The notes under the pieces: generated by a model
The model's input: the letters and a program-made list of their open reading frames with translations, nothing else
Told to the model about the DNA's origin: nothing
The model's database searches: none
In this document: positions 42,730-51,768 of the stretch, piece by piece
Position numbering within the stretch: the stretch's first letter is position 1
How the letters are laid out: each line of letters starts with the position of its first letter
Position numbers and translations under genes: made by a program
DNA from: Bdellovibrionaceae bacterium UBA1609
GTDB lineage: Bacteria; Bdellovibrionota; Bdellovibrionia; Bdellovibrionales; UBA1609
Assembly: GCA_002321895.1 (NCBI GenBank)
Contig: DCMZ01000003.1
Span: 523,070 to 587,069, forward strand
Length of the DNA: 64,000 bases
Reading direction: 5' to 3'

Positions 42730-43424
42730 TGATTTTGGGCCGCTTTGAAGCGTGTCATGTAGGAGCTGGTCACTTTCGGCTCATGTAAATTGAGAGCTTT
42801 AGCCATTTGGCTCACAAACCCTCTTACAAAAACAGCTGCTGGTAGGCCATCGTAATCTTCCATTTCAACGGCATTGATGTAGGTTTTACTGACACGTATG
42901 TATTCACTTAAATCTTCTATACTCACTTTTTTGTAATTGCGTATTTTACGAATAAACTCTCCAGTAAAATTCTCGCAAGCTTCGATCTCTTCCTCGAGCA
43001 AAGGATTGATTTCATAAACACCAAACCGGGTTTTTGCAAATCCTTCGGGTACAGGAGAGGCTCCTACAGAAGGTCTGCTCGGGGTTTGCTGCATTTGTTC
43101 ATGGTACTGTGCCGGAGTCGCATATCCAGTGGGCTTTTTATGAGAATCCAATTGCTGAGTGGCTACCGCTGTAGCGGGACTATCATTGATCTGACGATCA
43201 TACCGAGAGCGAGCCTCTTGATTGCTCAAAACGTTATATGCTTCTTCAATGAGTTTTAACAGTTCCTTGGTCTCATCCGCAGAAAACATAGAGTAAAGTG
43301 CTGGTGAACCACCCGAATAGGTTTGCTTGGCTCTTTGATAGGCCCGATGAATTTCATCTTGTGGCGCACCCGCGTCCACTTCTAGAATTTCATAGTAGGT
43401 TTGTGAGTAAATGGATTGCGGCAT
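42726..43424 (-). CDS. J-domain-like protein with a RodZ-type HTH, HPD motif absent
   Basis: 232 residues. The first 75 have the helical pattern of a J domain (TYYEILEVDAGAPQDEIHRAYQRA...EEAYNVLSNQEARSRYD), but the HPD tripeptide that stimulates DnaK is replaced by a YSGGSP-type loop near 36-41. A flexible linker (76-125) leads to a RodZ/HTH_25-like domain (about 145-215: FTGEFIRKIRNYKKVSIEDL, VFVRGFVSQMAKAL). No membrane segment is seen. It sits between a MinD-like ATPase and rluD with 1-4 bp spacing. It may position or scaffold a complex rather than act as a chaperone partner. Confidence 0.85.
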   Translation of the reverse strand: MPQSIYSQTYYEILEVDAGAPQDEIHRAYQRAKQTYSGGSPALYSMFSADETKELLKLIEEAYNVLSNQEARSRYDRQINDSPATAVATQQLDSHKKPTGYATPAQYHEQMQQTPSRPSVGASPVPEGFAKTRFGVYEINPLLEEEIEACENFTGEFIRKIRNYKKVSIEDLSEYIRVSKTYINAVEMEDYDGLPAAVFVRGFVSQMAKALNLHEPKVTSSYMTRFKAAQNQ

Positions 43425-43425
43425 A

Positions 43426-44394
43426 TTAACCTGCGGCCCTTATAAAGTCAGAGTTAGAGAGATCACGACTGATTCCCAGTAACTGAGCATAAATTCTGGA
43501 GTGAGGAGACTCAACCAATAGATGTTTGTTTTTACGAAGAGACTGCCAGACCGCGTTGTCATAATCCACGTTACCTAAATATTCAGAAGGTACGCCAAAA
43601 TACTTTTTGGTTACGGACTGGATAGAATGGCCCATGCTGTTGTCTTTAAATGTTCTGGTTTGGTTAAGAATGATATCAAACTTATAGCGACTTAAAATTC
43701 GAGTCAGAGCAGGGCCTTTCTCGGGTTCCACTTGATTGATGATATGTAAAAGATCAGCAGGGCAACGCAGGTTCAGTTCATCTTTACGCGCCATTAGATC
43801 CACAACGGTTTCAGCCAGGTCCAGTTGCTTTTCATATCGCTTCAGAACTTGAAAGAAGGAGGCCTTCATAAAGCGGTAAGCATTTTCAATGGAAACCGGT
43901 TCTGGAGTGGTGACCACGATGTGCTTTTGAGCCATGTTGAAAAAATCCAAAGTGGTGTTGTGAGTTCCCGCACTTAGATCCAATACAATAAAGTCAGAGG
44001 GATAATAAAACAAAGACCGCATTAGTTGGGATCGTTGTTTCGTATTGATGTCGGCAATATCTAAATTGTCATTACTTCCAGCGACTAGTTTTAAATTTTG
44101 TATATGAGAGGGATTTAAAACCTTCTCAATGTCATAGCTACCATCATCTACTATGGATTGAATGGTGTTCTTAGGCATGCCCATGCCCAAATAGGTGTGT
44201 AAGTTAGCTGCGCCTAAATCTAAATCCACAAGTAGAGTTTTGTGTCCCATGTTGGCAAGAAAGATAGCCAGTCCTGAGCTTACAAAAGACTTTCCCACAC
44301 CGCCTTTACCACCACCAATGGCGATGATCTTAGAGCCGGGTTGGGCTTGGCCTCTTAAGGGACCATATTTTCTAAACTCACTGATATCTGACAC
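43426..44394 (-). CDS. MinD/ParA-family ATPase
   Basis: 322 residues with the deviant Walker A GGGKGGVGKS (28-37), switch I VDLDLGAANLH and switch II VLDLSAGTHN. The C-terminus lacks a clear amphipathic MinD-type membrane helix. The ordering resembles FlhG/MinD-like proteins that localise polar machinery, but no flagellar gene is nearby. It is transcribed with tsaB upstream and the J-like/HTH protein downstream (1 bp gap), which makes a joint positioning role plausible. Confidence 0.9.
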   Translation of the reverse strand: MSDISEFRKYGPLRGQAQPGSKIIAIGGGKGGVGKSFVSSGLAIFLANMGHKTLLVDLDLGAANLHTYLGMGMPKNTIQSIVDDGSYDIEKVLNPSHIQNLKLVAGSNDNLDIADINTKQRSQLMRSLFYYPSDFIVLDLSAGTHNTTLDFFNMAQKHIVVTTPEPVSIENAYRFMKASFFQVLKRYEKQLDLAETVVDLMARKDELNLRCPADLLHIINQVEPEKGPALTRILSRYKFDIILNQTRTFKDNSMGHSIQSVTKKYFGVPSEYLGNVDYDNAVWQSLRKNKHLLVESPHSRIYAQLLGISRDLSNSDFIRAAG

Positions 44395-44412
44395 GCCTCT
44401 ACCTTTAAAAAA

Positions 44413-45153
44413 CTACAGTTCTTCTACCGGCTTAAGTAGGCCGGCCTGTAATTTCTCTTCGGCTTCTGACGCACGTAAGTAAAGGGGGTTCAAATCCGTC
44501 CAGCGGCAATTTTGACTAAAGTCCTGCTGTTTTAAATGTAACTGCGTTAACTCCGCCGCATTTGGGTATTGAATAAGGGATTCATTGGAAAGATTTATTT
44601 TTTGTCGAACCTTTTCACAGAAATCCTCTCTATATACTTCTAGACCATCACCGAGGGCGAAGTACTTTTCTTCGGAGAGGCGTGACTCTAGCTGATCTAA
44701 GGGCAAAGCCTCCGGGCCCCACTGTAGCTCTAAGGTCTCACTCTTGTAAGCCGCGGCATAAACTTGGTTTTTATAGGCATTCACCAAAGTGAGAACCGGT
44801 AAGTTCTGGTCCCGCCCCTTCTCAGCAAGCACTTGCAGTGAAGTGTAGCCGTAGCAGGGAATATCTAAAGCAAAGGCAAAAGATTTCACAGCGGCCAATC
44901 CCACACGGATTCCTGTAAAACTTCCTGGTCCAATGGAGGTCAGCAGATGATCGAAAGACTTCATAGTGAGGTCACATTCCTTCAAGCCTTCTTCAATGGC
45001 CATACCGACCATCTCACTATGTGAGAGAAACTTTTCTCCCTTGCGCGGGCGTCCTTTAGGGCGTTGCCAGTCTTTGAAAAAGCGAACCTCACCGTCTATG
45101 CAAATGGCAATGCTGCCGCGGGGACTAGAGGTTTCAATGGCTAAAAGGTTCAT
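44413..45153 (-). CDS. tsaB: tRNA threonylcarbamoyladenosine biosynthesis protein TsaB
   Basis: 246-residue ASKHA-fold partner of TsaD in t6A synthesis. LAIETSSPRGSIAI at the N-terminus and LLTSIGPGSFTGIRVGLA are family signatures. It lies downstream of rseP across a 98-bp gap that contains a near-perfect palindrome, and heads the tsaB-MinD-like-J-like-rluD-pgeF set. Confidence 0.94.
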   Translation of the reverse strand: MNLLAIETSSPRGSIAICIDGEVRFFKDWQRPKGRPRKGEKFLSHSEMVGMAIEEGLKECDLTMKSFDHLLTSIGPGSFTGIRVGLAAVKSFAFALDIPCYGYTSLQVLAEKGRDQNLPVLTLVNAYKNQVYAAAYKSETLELQWGPEALPLDQLESRLSEEKYFALGDGLEVYREDFCEKVRQKINLSNESLIQYPNAAELTQLHLKQQDFSQNCRWTDLNPLYLRASEAEEKLQAGLLKPVEEL

Positions 45154-45174
45154 GGGTCTTAATTACCAGAATCG

Positions 45175-45200
45175 CCAAAAAGGTGCCAGGCACCTTTTGG
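45175..45200. repeat. REP-like palindrome between rseP and tsaB
   Basis: CCAAAAAGGTGCC (45175-45187), A, GGCACCTTTTGG (45189-45200): a near-perfect palindrome with a GGTGCC-A-GGCACC core. On the minus strand its T-rich arm makes it a possible rseP terminator. The core resembles dispersed REP palindromes seen in other genomes. Confidence 0.6.
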
Positions 45201-45251
45201 AGTTGCAGCGCGTTTGAAAAACCTACTTGGTGAGGTTTTGGGAACTTAGTT

Positions 45252-47051
45252 TTACCAGCCCTGTACGGAGTACCAGTTGTTCACATCATTAAAGAGTGCA
45301 AACAGCATCAGGCTCATTAGAAGTACAATCCCCACCGTTTGAGCGATCTCCATTTTACGAAGACTCAAAGGAGCGCCCCGAATGGCTTCATAGGTAAAAA
45401 AGACCAAGTGGCCACCGTCCAACACCGGAATGGGAAGGAGGTTTAATATAAACAAATTGATGGAAATGATCCCCATAATTTTTAAAAAGGCAGAGAGGCC
45501 CATCTCAAAACTCTGGCTGGCCACGCGACCAATAGTGATCACACCACCTACGTTTTTCACTGAGACTTTTTGTTCAATCAAGCGCACAAAACTAATAATA
45601 GTGAGTCCTGTCCAGCGAACACTTTGGTAGGCTCCGTAATAGAGTGCTTTGATAGGGTTGTAGGTTTGCATCACAAACATTGGGCTTGCCGTAGCGGCAC
45701 CGGCCGAATAAATCCCAATGGTGAACCTTTCGATCTCTTTGCCTTGGGGGCTCATCATTGTGGTCATTTGTGGTGTCACGGTTAAAGATTGCTCTTCACC
45801 TTCTCGTTTAATCGTGAAGTCTAATTGCTTGTCTTCGGACTTGAAGCTACCCACAGTAGTTAGAACATCACCCCATTCCTTGACCGGGTTACCATTAATT
45901 CCAACGATTTGATCGCCCTCTCTAAGACCCGCTTTATAGGCGGGAGAGGCGTTTTCAATGTCCTCAGGAACTTCAAATCCAAGTGCTCTTAAAAACCTAC
46001 GCCCTAAAGAAGGAGCCCTCTTTACGCCAGCGAGAAATGTATCTGGCTCGTGAATACCGATGGCATTGAGAAACCCTTCCCCTTCAAGCGCCAAAGTAGA
46101 AGCGCTCACATCAGAGGAATCGATGGTTGCGGTCATCATCTCCGGATCTTCTGATTTATCCTGGTAATCGACATATTCTAAAGTGACTTGCGACTGCGCT
46201 CCCGTCTGAAATGCGGCTTTTAATTTATCATCCAGGTTGCGCCAGTATTCTACGGGCTCGCCATTGATAGATTTAATTACGCTCAAGTTTTTAAGTCCCG
46301 CTTTTCCGGCGAGGCTCTGTGGGTCAGACACACCTACTGCGGACGAATTAGAAAGTATAGTGAGTCCTTCAATGTGCCCCACTTCAGAGTAAAAGCTAAT
46401 GATATTACGGTTGGGCATTAGCTTCGGAGTGGCTTTAATGGCAATAGCTTCACTCTCGCCGTCGCGATCCACTAAAAAAGTCAGCTGGCGTTCGGGGTTA
46501 GATTCGATGACGTCTTTAATCTCTGTGTAGTCGTTCACCTTATAAGTGTTTTCCGCTACGGAAGGGTTTACGGCAGTGATCACATCGCCACTACGAAACC
46601 CGGCTTCATAGGCAGCCGTTCCCGGGAGGATGTCGCCTATCTCTGGCCCAGGACGATCTTCACCGACAAAGGCAATGATGGCAAAAACCAATATGGCAAA
46701 AAAGAAATTCACTAGCGGTCCAGCAGCCACAATCCAAATGCGTGGCCATACCGGCTGATGTAAAAACGAATATCGCTTTTGGTCTTCCGGCACTTCTTTT
46801 GTGGGATCATCTCCATACATTTTTACGTAACCGCCCAATGGGATGAGTGAAAGGGCATAAGTGGTATCACCGTGTTTTTTAGAAAAGAGCTTTTTACCAA
46901 AGCCAATACTAAAGGTTTCCACGCGAACCCCAAAGAACTTGGCGACAGAAAAGTGACCCAGTTCGTGTACAAAGATCAATACGCCCAATAAAAGTACAAA
47001 GGGGAGTATTCCGGACATTAACCATTCGAATATAATTGCTATTGCTTCCAT
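45252..47051 (-). CDS. rseP: RseP-type site-2 intramembrane metalloprotease
   Basis: 599 residues. Zinc motif HELGH (about 29-33) lies in the first membrane helix, and the second zinc-ligand region LLPIPVLDGGHLVFF near the C-terminus. PDZ-like domains sit between (about 140-200, 240-300 and 360-440), i.e. probably two to three rather than E. coli's two. It cleaves transmembrane anti-sigma factors or signal-peptide remnants. Length exceeds E. coli RseP (450), reflecting the extra periplasmic sequence. Separated from cdsA by a 4.7-kb block in the opposite orientation. Confidence 0.93.
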   Translation of the reverse strand: MEAIAIIFEWLMSGILPFVLLLGVLIFVHELGHFSVAKFFGVRVETFSIGFGKKLFSKKHGDTTYALSLIPLGGYVKMYGDDPTKEVPEDQKRYSFLHQPVWPRIWIVAAGPLVNFFFAILVFAIIAFVGEDRPGPEIGDILPGTAAYEAGFRSGDVITAVNPSVAENTYKVNDYTEIKDVIESNPERQLTFLVDRDGESEAIAIKATPKLMPNRNIISFYSEVGHIEGLTILSNSSAVGVSDPQSLAGKAGLKNLSVIKSINGEPVEYWRNLDDKLKAAFQTGAQSQVTLEYVDYQDKSEDPEMMTATIDSSDVSASTLALEGEGFLNAIGIHEPDTFLAGVKRAPSLGRRFLRALGFEVPEDIENASPAYKAGLREGDQIVGINGNPVKEWGDVLTTVGSFKSEDKQLDFTIKREGEEQSLTVTPQMTTMMSPQGKEIERFTIGIYSAGAATASPMFVMQTYNPIKALYYGAYQSVRWTGLTIISFVRLIEQKVSVKNVGGVITIGRVASQSFEMGLSAFLKIMGIISINLFILNLLPIPVLDGGHLVFFTYEAIRGAPLSLRKMEIAQTVGIVLLMSLMLFALFNDVNNWYSVQGW

Positions 47052-47235
47052 GTTTCTATTTTACGGGACAATGAACATAGGACTCCAGTGATTTCCCGGT
47101 ATTTTTCATTATTAATGCATATGGCTTATAAATGCCGCCAAACATTAGCCTAGTTTTAGGTTCAAATACTTTTTGTAGCGGAAATGTCGTGCATGTTTTG
47201 CTCTCTTTTTTGGACTTCCAGGTCGTGTGCTCCCT

Positions 47236-47379
47236 TTATATTTTTCTCAGTTTACCTTTCGTTTGGCGAGACCCTGTGGGTGCACTTCGTCTTCGGTATG
47301 CGTTACCTTTGGTACCGCATACCGGATACGCAGCGCTCACATGGGAGCCAGCACTCAATGCAAGCTGAGAAAAATATAA
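47236..47379. repeat. 144-bp intergenic element bounded by perfect 15-bp inverted repeats
   Basis: TTATATTTTTCTCAG (47236-47250) and CTGAGAAAAATATAA (47365-47379) are exact inverted repeats. Centrally, CGGTATGCG (47294-47302) pairs perfectly with CGCATACCG (47316-47324), with a small TACC-TTT-GGTA hairpin in the loop; ACCC-TGT-GGGT lies in the left half. The region is noncoding between rseP and the first secreted gene. Layout resembles the element at 40966 (AT-rich ends, structured GC-rich interior), though primary sequences differ. Confidence 0.68.
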
Positions 47380-47403
47380 TTTGAACACACTAACTGTTCA
47401 AAT
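47379..47403. repeat. 9-bp stem-loop next to the 144-bp element
   Basis: ATTTGAACA (47379-47387) and TGTTCAAAT (47395-47403) form a perfect 9-bp stem with a 7-nt loop, sharing a base with the right arm of the preceding element. It may be an operator or part of the element. Elsewhere in the 47052-47598 gap I see nothing besides a TAAGGAG-type ribosome-binding site before 47599. Confidence 0.5.
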
Positions 47404-47598
47404 CCAGAGTCTCTCCAGAGGAACTGTCGAAAAATCTCAAAATGGCGACAAATTGTGTAGAAACACCATCGATAGATTCCATTTTGTCCATCAAATCAAA
47501 TATAGAGCCGAATGAGCTAAATTTTTCGGGTATGTAAATTGCTCTTAAGGGGGATGTTTGAAATTGGAATGAAATAACGATGTTTTTAAGGAGCATTT

Positions 47599-48153
47599 AT
47601 GAAAAAAATTCTAGTATTGGCTATTTTATCTATAGCTCAATTGTCAGTGGCAGAAATGCCGATCCAATCCGGCGATGCCGAGGCTAAGTCGGTTTCTGTA
47701 GAAAAGTTAGCGATTTTGGAAGACATCATTGCTGGACTTGGCGATGAAGAAGGTGGCGAAATATCTGAAACACTCATCGGCAAATCAGAAACAACGGTTA
47801 CTGCGGCAGAAGTCACCCTTAGAGCTGCAGAACAGAACTTGGCCGAAGCAGAAGCGGAAAGAGACAAAATTGTTGCGCAAAAAAATAAGATTAAAAGTGA
47901 TTTTGGCCAGCGTATGAAACTGTGCAAAGTGTATTCAGATGAAGAAGTAGAAAGCATGCTTGAGGATGAAACTTTAGCTAGCTTTTATCAAATATCTTCT
48001 TGCGAAGGTGTTGTGGCTTCTTACACTCAGTTTCTAACAAAAAGTGAAATGCAGACTATTGTGGCTGATCTAGGATCTGGCTCATCGTCTAGCGAAGAAG
48101 GAGAAGCCTTCTCGTCTGACTGGGGTGTTGGAACCAACAGAACCGGAAAATAA
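47599..48153 (+). CDS. Secreted coiled-coil protein of unknown function
   Basis: 184 residues with a signal peptide (KKILVLAILSIAQLSVA, cleavage about residue 18). An Ala/Glu-rich coiled coil follows at about 70-110 (TLRAAEQNLAEAEAERDKIV) with two Cys beyond it, and a Ser/Glu-rich tail. TTAAGGAG precedes the ATG by about 7 nt. It is followed by a strong terminator, so it is probably monocistronic. Not recognised. Confidence 0.8.
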   Translation: MKKILVLAILSIAQLSVAEMPIQSGDAEAKSVSVEKLAILEDIIAGLGDEEGGEISETLIGKSETTVTAAEVTLRAAEQNLAEAEAERDKIVAQKNKIKSDFGQRMKLCKVYSDEEVESMLEDETLASFYQISSCEGVVASYTQFLTKSEMQTIVADLGSGSSSSEEGEAFSSDWGVGTNRTGK

Positions 48154-48188
48154 TCACAAGTCTTTGATTTTTTAAAATCATTGGAAAA

Positions 48189-48219
48189 CGAGTCCTATAA
48201 ACTGGACTCGTTTTTTTTT
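48189..48219 (+). terminator. Rho-independent terminator after the secreted coiled-coil gene
   Basis: CGAGTCC (48189-48195) pairs with GGACTCG (48204-48210), 8-nt loop, followed by nine T. Strong canonical form. Confidence 0.92.
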
Positions 48220-48251
48220 ACTCCAATTTTGGTTTTTCCGATGAGAAGGGC

Positions 48252-48557
48252 ATGTTTATTAAGTCCTGTTTCATCGCTATTTTGTTTTCTCTCGCTGTTG
48301 AAGCGCAGCCAGGGTTGCCTCAGTGGATGCAACCCAGAGGGGCTGTTCAAAGTGAACCCAGACCTAAAAAAACAAAACAGCACAGATGCCGAGTGGTGAC
48401 GGTAAAAAACTATAAAGCCGGGTTTAGTAAGCGGCAGGTGACCTACTATAAAGCGAAGAATAAATCCAATTGCATCAAGATCGCACGAGCTAAAAAGATT
48501 ATAACCAATCCAGGACAAGTGGATTCCAAAAAGGTGACCTACAGATGGCGAAAGTAG
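48252..48557 (+). CDS. Small basic secreted protein
   Basis: 101 residues: signal peptide (cleavage about VEA-QP, residue 18), then a very Lys/Arg-rich mature chain with a pair of cysteines (HRCRV and NKSNCIK) that could form a disulfide. A weak AGAAGG lies upstream. It overlaps the next large gene by 13 bp, suggesting the two are produced together. No family recognised. Confidence 0.7.
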   Translation: MFIKSCFIAILFSLAVEAQPGLPQWMQPRGAVQSEPRPKKTKQHRCRVVTVKNYKAGFSKRQVTYYKAKNKSNCIKIARAKKIITNPGQVDSKKVTYRWRK

Positions 48558-51500
48558 GTCCTATATGGGGATGGATAAGTGTTGTGCTTTTGGCGCCTTC
48601 CGATCTATGGGCGCAGCCCTATAAGGACCCGAAGGTTTGTTATGAGACCCGTATTAAGGAAGTCGAAGGATCTGGATCTCCAGAGTCCGGGGTCTTTAAT
48701 AGTACCACCGTATTTTACGACCCTGATAAGGGTGTAGTGAATTACTTTGATTCTAAAATGGGAAAGTTTCTTTCCATCCCGGTGGATTGGAAGTCTTTCA
48801 AAGCCAGCTTAAAGGATTCCGAGAAACTTGCTGTGAGTCAGTTGGGAGACCATATTGTACTCAGTAAAATGAATCCGGAGGCAGAGGGAGGCTTCTCGCA
48901 ATCCGCCCTATTGGATATGGTAAATGTTAAAACAGGTCAGTCATCCAGAGACTTAATTAGCCAATTGGATCAAGAAAAGAAGTTGGTCTATTTTAGCGAA
49001 GGCTATTTAAATGTGAACCCCAAAATAGATCCTGCCAGTTACATGGATCCCTCGTTTGAATTTCCTTCTTTGCAAATGATAGATATCTCCTCCGGTCAGG
49101 CCACAACCGTCGAGGTCTATGACAAGATCACATGTACAATAGAGAGCTCAACGCCAGAGATGATCAAGGGTGAGCCACTCATTTACGTCAACGGCAAAGG
49201 GGAAATCAGACACCTGAAAAAAACAGGACCGTCATTGATTACAAAATCAAAACCCCTTGGGCGGCTCAAAGACAATGAATCCTGTGTGCACTCCGCAGGT
49301 CCCTATGGAATTATTGTCGACAAATCAGGTAGTGGTTCGGCAAGAATGTTAAATTTAAAAACCGGACAGAGTATAAAAGTTCCAGCTCCCGCATTAAAAT
49401 CCGACGATGAAGCCAATGGCTATTACAATAGTGTTAAATCCGCAGGGCCTCTGACCTTCTATAACGACATTAATGGAAAAACGCACTACTTCAACTCCCA
49501 AACGGGAGAGATTAAAGCCACCGGCAAGTCTTTAGATATTGAAAATTGGTTTCTTTCAGAGATAAAGGGGAGTGATTCCATTTTTTTGACACCGTCACCG
49601 AATATTGAAGGTGACCCAAAAGCGATAGTGATAGATGCCAGCACAGGTGAAATCGGGAATGCTGGATTCGAGGAATGTGGATCCACCCGGTCCGATGATG
49701 ATGAATATAGTTTCGAAGTGAAAAAAGAAATTTTTTATAAGAGAAATGGTGATCTCTATGTTTTGGATAAAAAAAGCCCTCGGAAGGGACGCTTAGTCTT
49801 ACCTGATGCGGAACAGATTTCATGCCAAAGCATTACCCATTACAATTCCGAGAAGAACAAAATCTATCTATCTGGCTACGGCAAGTTGTTAGAGGTCGGG
49901 GCCAGTGAACAGCTGTGCATACCTGACTCTAAATCCTGGGCCTTTGAATTCACTCAACAGTGTGAATACTGCATTTCTTCTAAGGGAGTATTTTTATCTA
50001 GTCCATTTACTTGGGTGAGCGATTTTCGAGAAAAGCAAATATGTTCGGAGGATTATGATCCAAAATCCTGGAACGACTATTTGAAATCAGACCCGGTGGA
50101 TATGTCAGGAAAACAAGCCATTTCCAATGCGGCTGTCAGAAAGCGGCTTTTGCGGATGCATAAGAAGTTTATCCCCAATCAAGACACCCAGCTTTTACAC
50201 CATTTACTTAAAGCTAAGGCAGAGGAAAAATTTCCAGATTTAATGGCAGGGGCGCTGCAGTCGGTTGCCATGGATCATCCAGAAATTTATAAAAAACTCG
50301 ATCGCCGATTCTCTGACCTAGAAGAGGTGTTTGAAAAAGCGAGCATAAACCCCAATTTTTGTCGGAGCGAAAGTGAGTCAGCCAGGTTGGCGGAACGCGC
50401 CGAGGAAAGGATCTATTCACTCTCGCCGAGTATATCCGTCCTCACAGACGATGGTTCATCTAAACAAGTGACCCTTAAAGAGTTGTTTGAAGGAAATTAT
50501 CCTGAAACATCAAAGTCCTACCCTCAGATGGCCTTTGACCAATGGGCTTGGGAACTAGCTCCTCTCAAAGGAATACTGAATCAGTTTCCTGAGGCACAAA
50601 AAGATAACTTTATCGATTTTATTGCGGAGACCATACGTAGCACAGGCATTGATCAGTATGGAGAAGAGATCTTTTCACCTAAAATTTATTATCTCGCTGC
50701 AGACCGAGTGGGCACTTTTTTTGGTCGAAGTTCAGAAGTACAAACGGACCTGAGCCTTTCTGGTAATAGTGCAGATCGAGTGAAATTGACCATTCTGTCA
50801 TCACGGCCGATTACAGATTCCGAAGGAAAAGGCGGAGATATCAGCCGAAGTCTTGGGTTCTATATGGAAGAAAGAGTTTTAACTAGGTATCAGATCCAAG
50901 ATGGAAATGTATCCTGGAAAACGGGTGGCAAAACCTACCAACCCGATTTCAAACTCATCACCTTAGATGATTCGAAGATACGTATACCCCAGTCAGAACC
51001 CAATTCGGCCCCCAACAAGAAAGAAATTTATAAAAATGGTAAGCGAACCATTGCGATTATCACATCCGCGAATCTCAGCGGCGACAAAGAGGGGTCGGGG
51101 GACGATACGCTGGAGTACGGTTTTGTGAATGGCTATATTCCTGTGGGTCAACCAGAGTTGATCGAAGATCCTAAAGCCTATATCCAGCAGGCCATTGAAA
51201 GTGGGGAGTGGGATGCCATGGCCGATCAGTCCCATTCTGGTGGTACGGAATGGAAGGCAATGATTCTTCCAAAGCAGCTGAACAAAGTCGTGTTGCGAAG
51301 GACAAATGCCAAAGGGGAAATTGACGAGATTGTATCTCTTTTTCCCGTAAAGAGAGAATATTCCCATGAGAATACAACCGTTAGCCATCAGGAATTTGGT
51401 CAGTGGATCCAACAACGTGAAACCAAGGGCTCAGAGGAGTTTACGCATATTCCTGTGAGTTGCTCCTCCGAAAGACGTTTAAAGCACATGATGCCGCATA

Positions 51501-51763
51501 TTAACTCTCCCATCTATAAGCCTTTTCCTACGGGCCAGACCGTTCACTTTTTTAGTAATCAAGGGTCTAATGATACCTATAAAGTGATAGATGGTTGGAT
51601 GGAGAATAAAGACTATACAGACATTGCGGAAGAGGTGGATCGGTATCACGTTCCGGGTTCAGCTCGCTACACCCAGTTTTTGGAAAGCTCCAGAAATTCA
51701 CCCATTCAAGTGGAGTATCGTCTTATAGACGAGAATGGCAAAGAGGTTGTTTTTGGAGAGTAG
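48545..51763 (+). CDS. Very large secreted protein of unknown function
   Basis: 1072 residues with a signal peptide (cleavage near LWAQ, about residue 24). Residues about 30-480 contain repeated beta-rich segments (VNYFDSKMGKF, MVNVKTGQSS, MLNLKTGQSIKV, YFNSQTGEIKA) spaced like propeller blades, with scattered cysteines. Residues about 500-640 are helical. The last 400 are beta-rich without a recognised catalytic motif. A weak AAGGTGA precedes the ATG, which overlaps the small basic protein gene. It is convergent with cdsA (5 bp). It could be a surface or host/prey-interaction protein, but nothing in the sequence proves that. Confidence 0.82.
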   Translation: MAKVGPIWGWISVVLLAPSDLWAQPYKDPKVCYETRIKEVEGSGSPESGVFNSTTVFYDPDKGVVNYFDSKMGKFLSIPVDWKSFKASLKDSEKLAVSQLGDHIVLSKMNPEAEGGFSQSALLDMVNVKTGQSSRDLISQLDQEKKLVYFSEGYLNVNPKIDPASYMDPSFEFPSLQMIDISSGQATTVEVYDKITCTIESSTPEMIKGEPLIYVNGKGEIRHLKKTGPSLITKSKPLGRLKDNESCVHSAGPYGIIVDKSGSGSARMLNLKTGQSIKVPAPALKSDDEANGYYNSVKSAGPLTFYNDINGKTHYFNSQTGEIKATGKSLDIENWFLSEIKGSDSIFLTPSPNIEGDPKAIVIDASTGEIGNAGFEECGSTRSDDDEYSFEVKKEIFYKRNGDLYVLDKKSPRKGRLVLPDAEQISCQSITHYNSEKNKIYLSGYGKLLEVGASEQLCIPDSKSWAFEFTQQCEYCISSKGVFLSSPFTWVSDFREKQICSEDYDPKSWNDYLKSDPVDMSGKQAISNAAVRKRLLRMHKKFIPNQDTQLLHHLLKAKAEEKFPDLMAGALQSVAMDHPEIYKKLDRRFSDLEEVFEKASINPNFCRSESESARLAERAEERIYSLSPSISVLTDDGSSKQVTLKELFEGNYPETSKSYPQMAFDQWAWELAPLKGILNQFPEAQKDNFIDFIAETIRSTGIDQYGEEIFSPKIYYLAADRVGTFFGRSSEVQTDLSLSGNSADRVKLTILSSRPITDSEGKGGDISRSLGFYMEERVLTRYQIQDGNVSWKTGGKTYQPDFKLITLDDSKIRIPQSEPNSAPNKKEIYKNGKRTIAIITSANLSGDKEGSGDDTLEYGFVNGYIPVGQPELIEDPKAYIQQAIESGEWDAMADQSHSGGTEWKAMILPKQLNKVVLRRTNAKGEIDEIVSLFPVKREYSHENTTVSHQEFGQWIQQRETKGSEEFTHIPVSCSSERRLKHMMPHINSPIYKPFPTGQTVHFFSNQGSNDTYKVIDGWMENKDYTDIAEEVDRYHVPGSARYTQFLESSRNSPIQVEYRLIDENGKEVVFGE

Positions 51764-51768
51764 TCTCT

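Noticed and set aside
47132..47368. 78-codon frame in the rseP upstream gap
   Set aside because: It crosses the 144-bp structured element, lacks a ribosome-binding site, and its composition looks noncoding.
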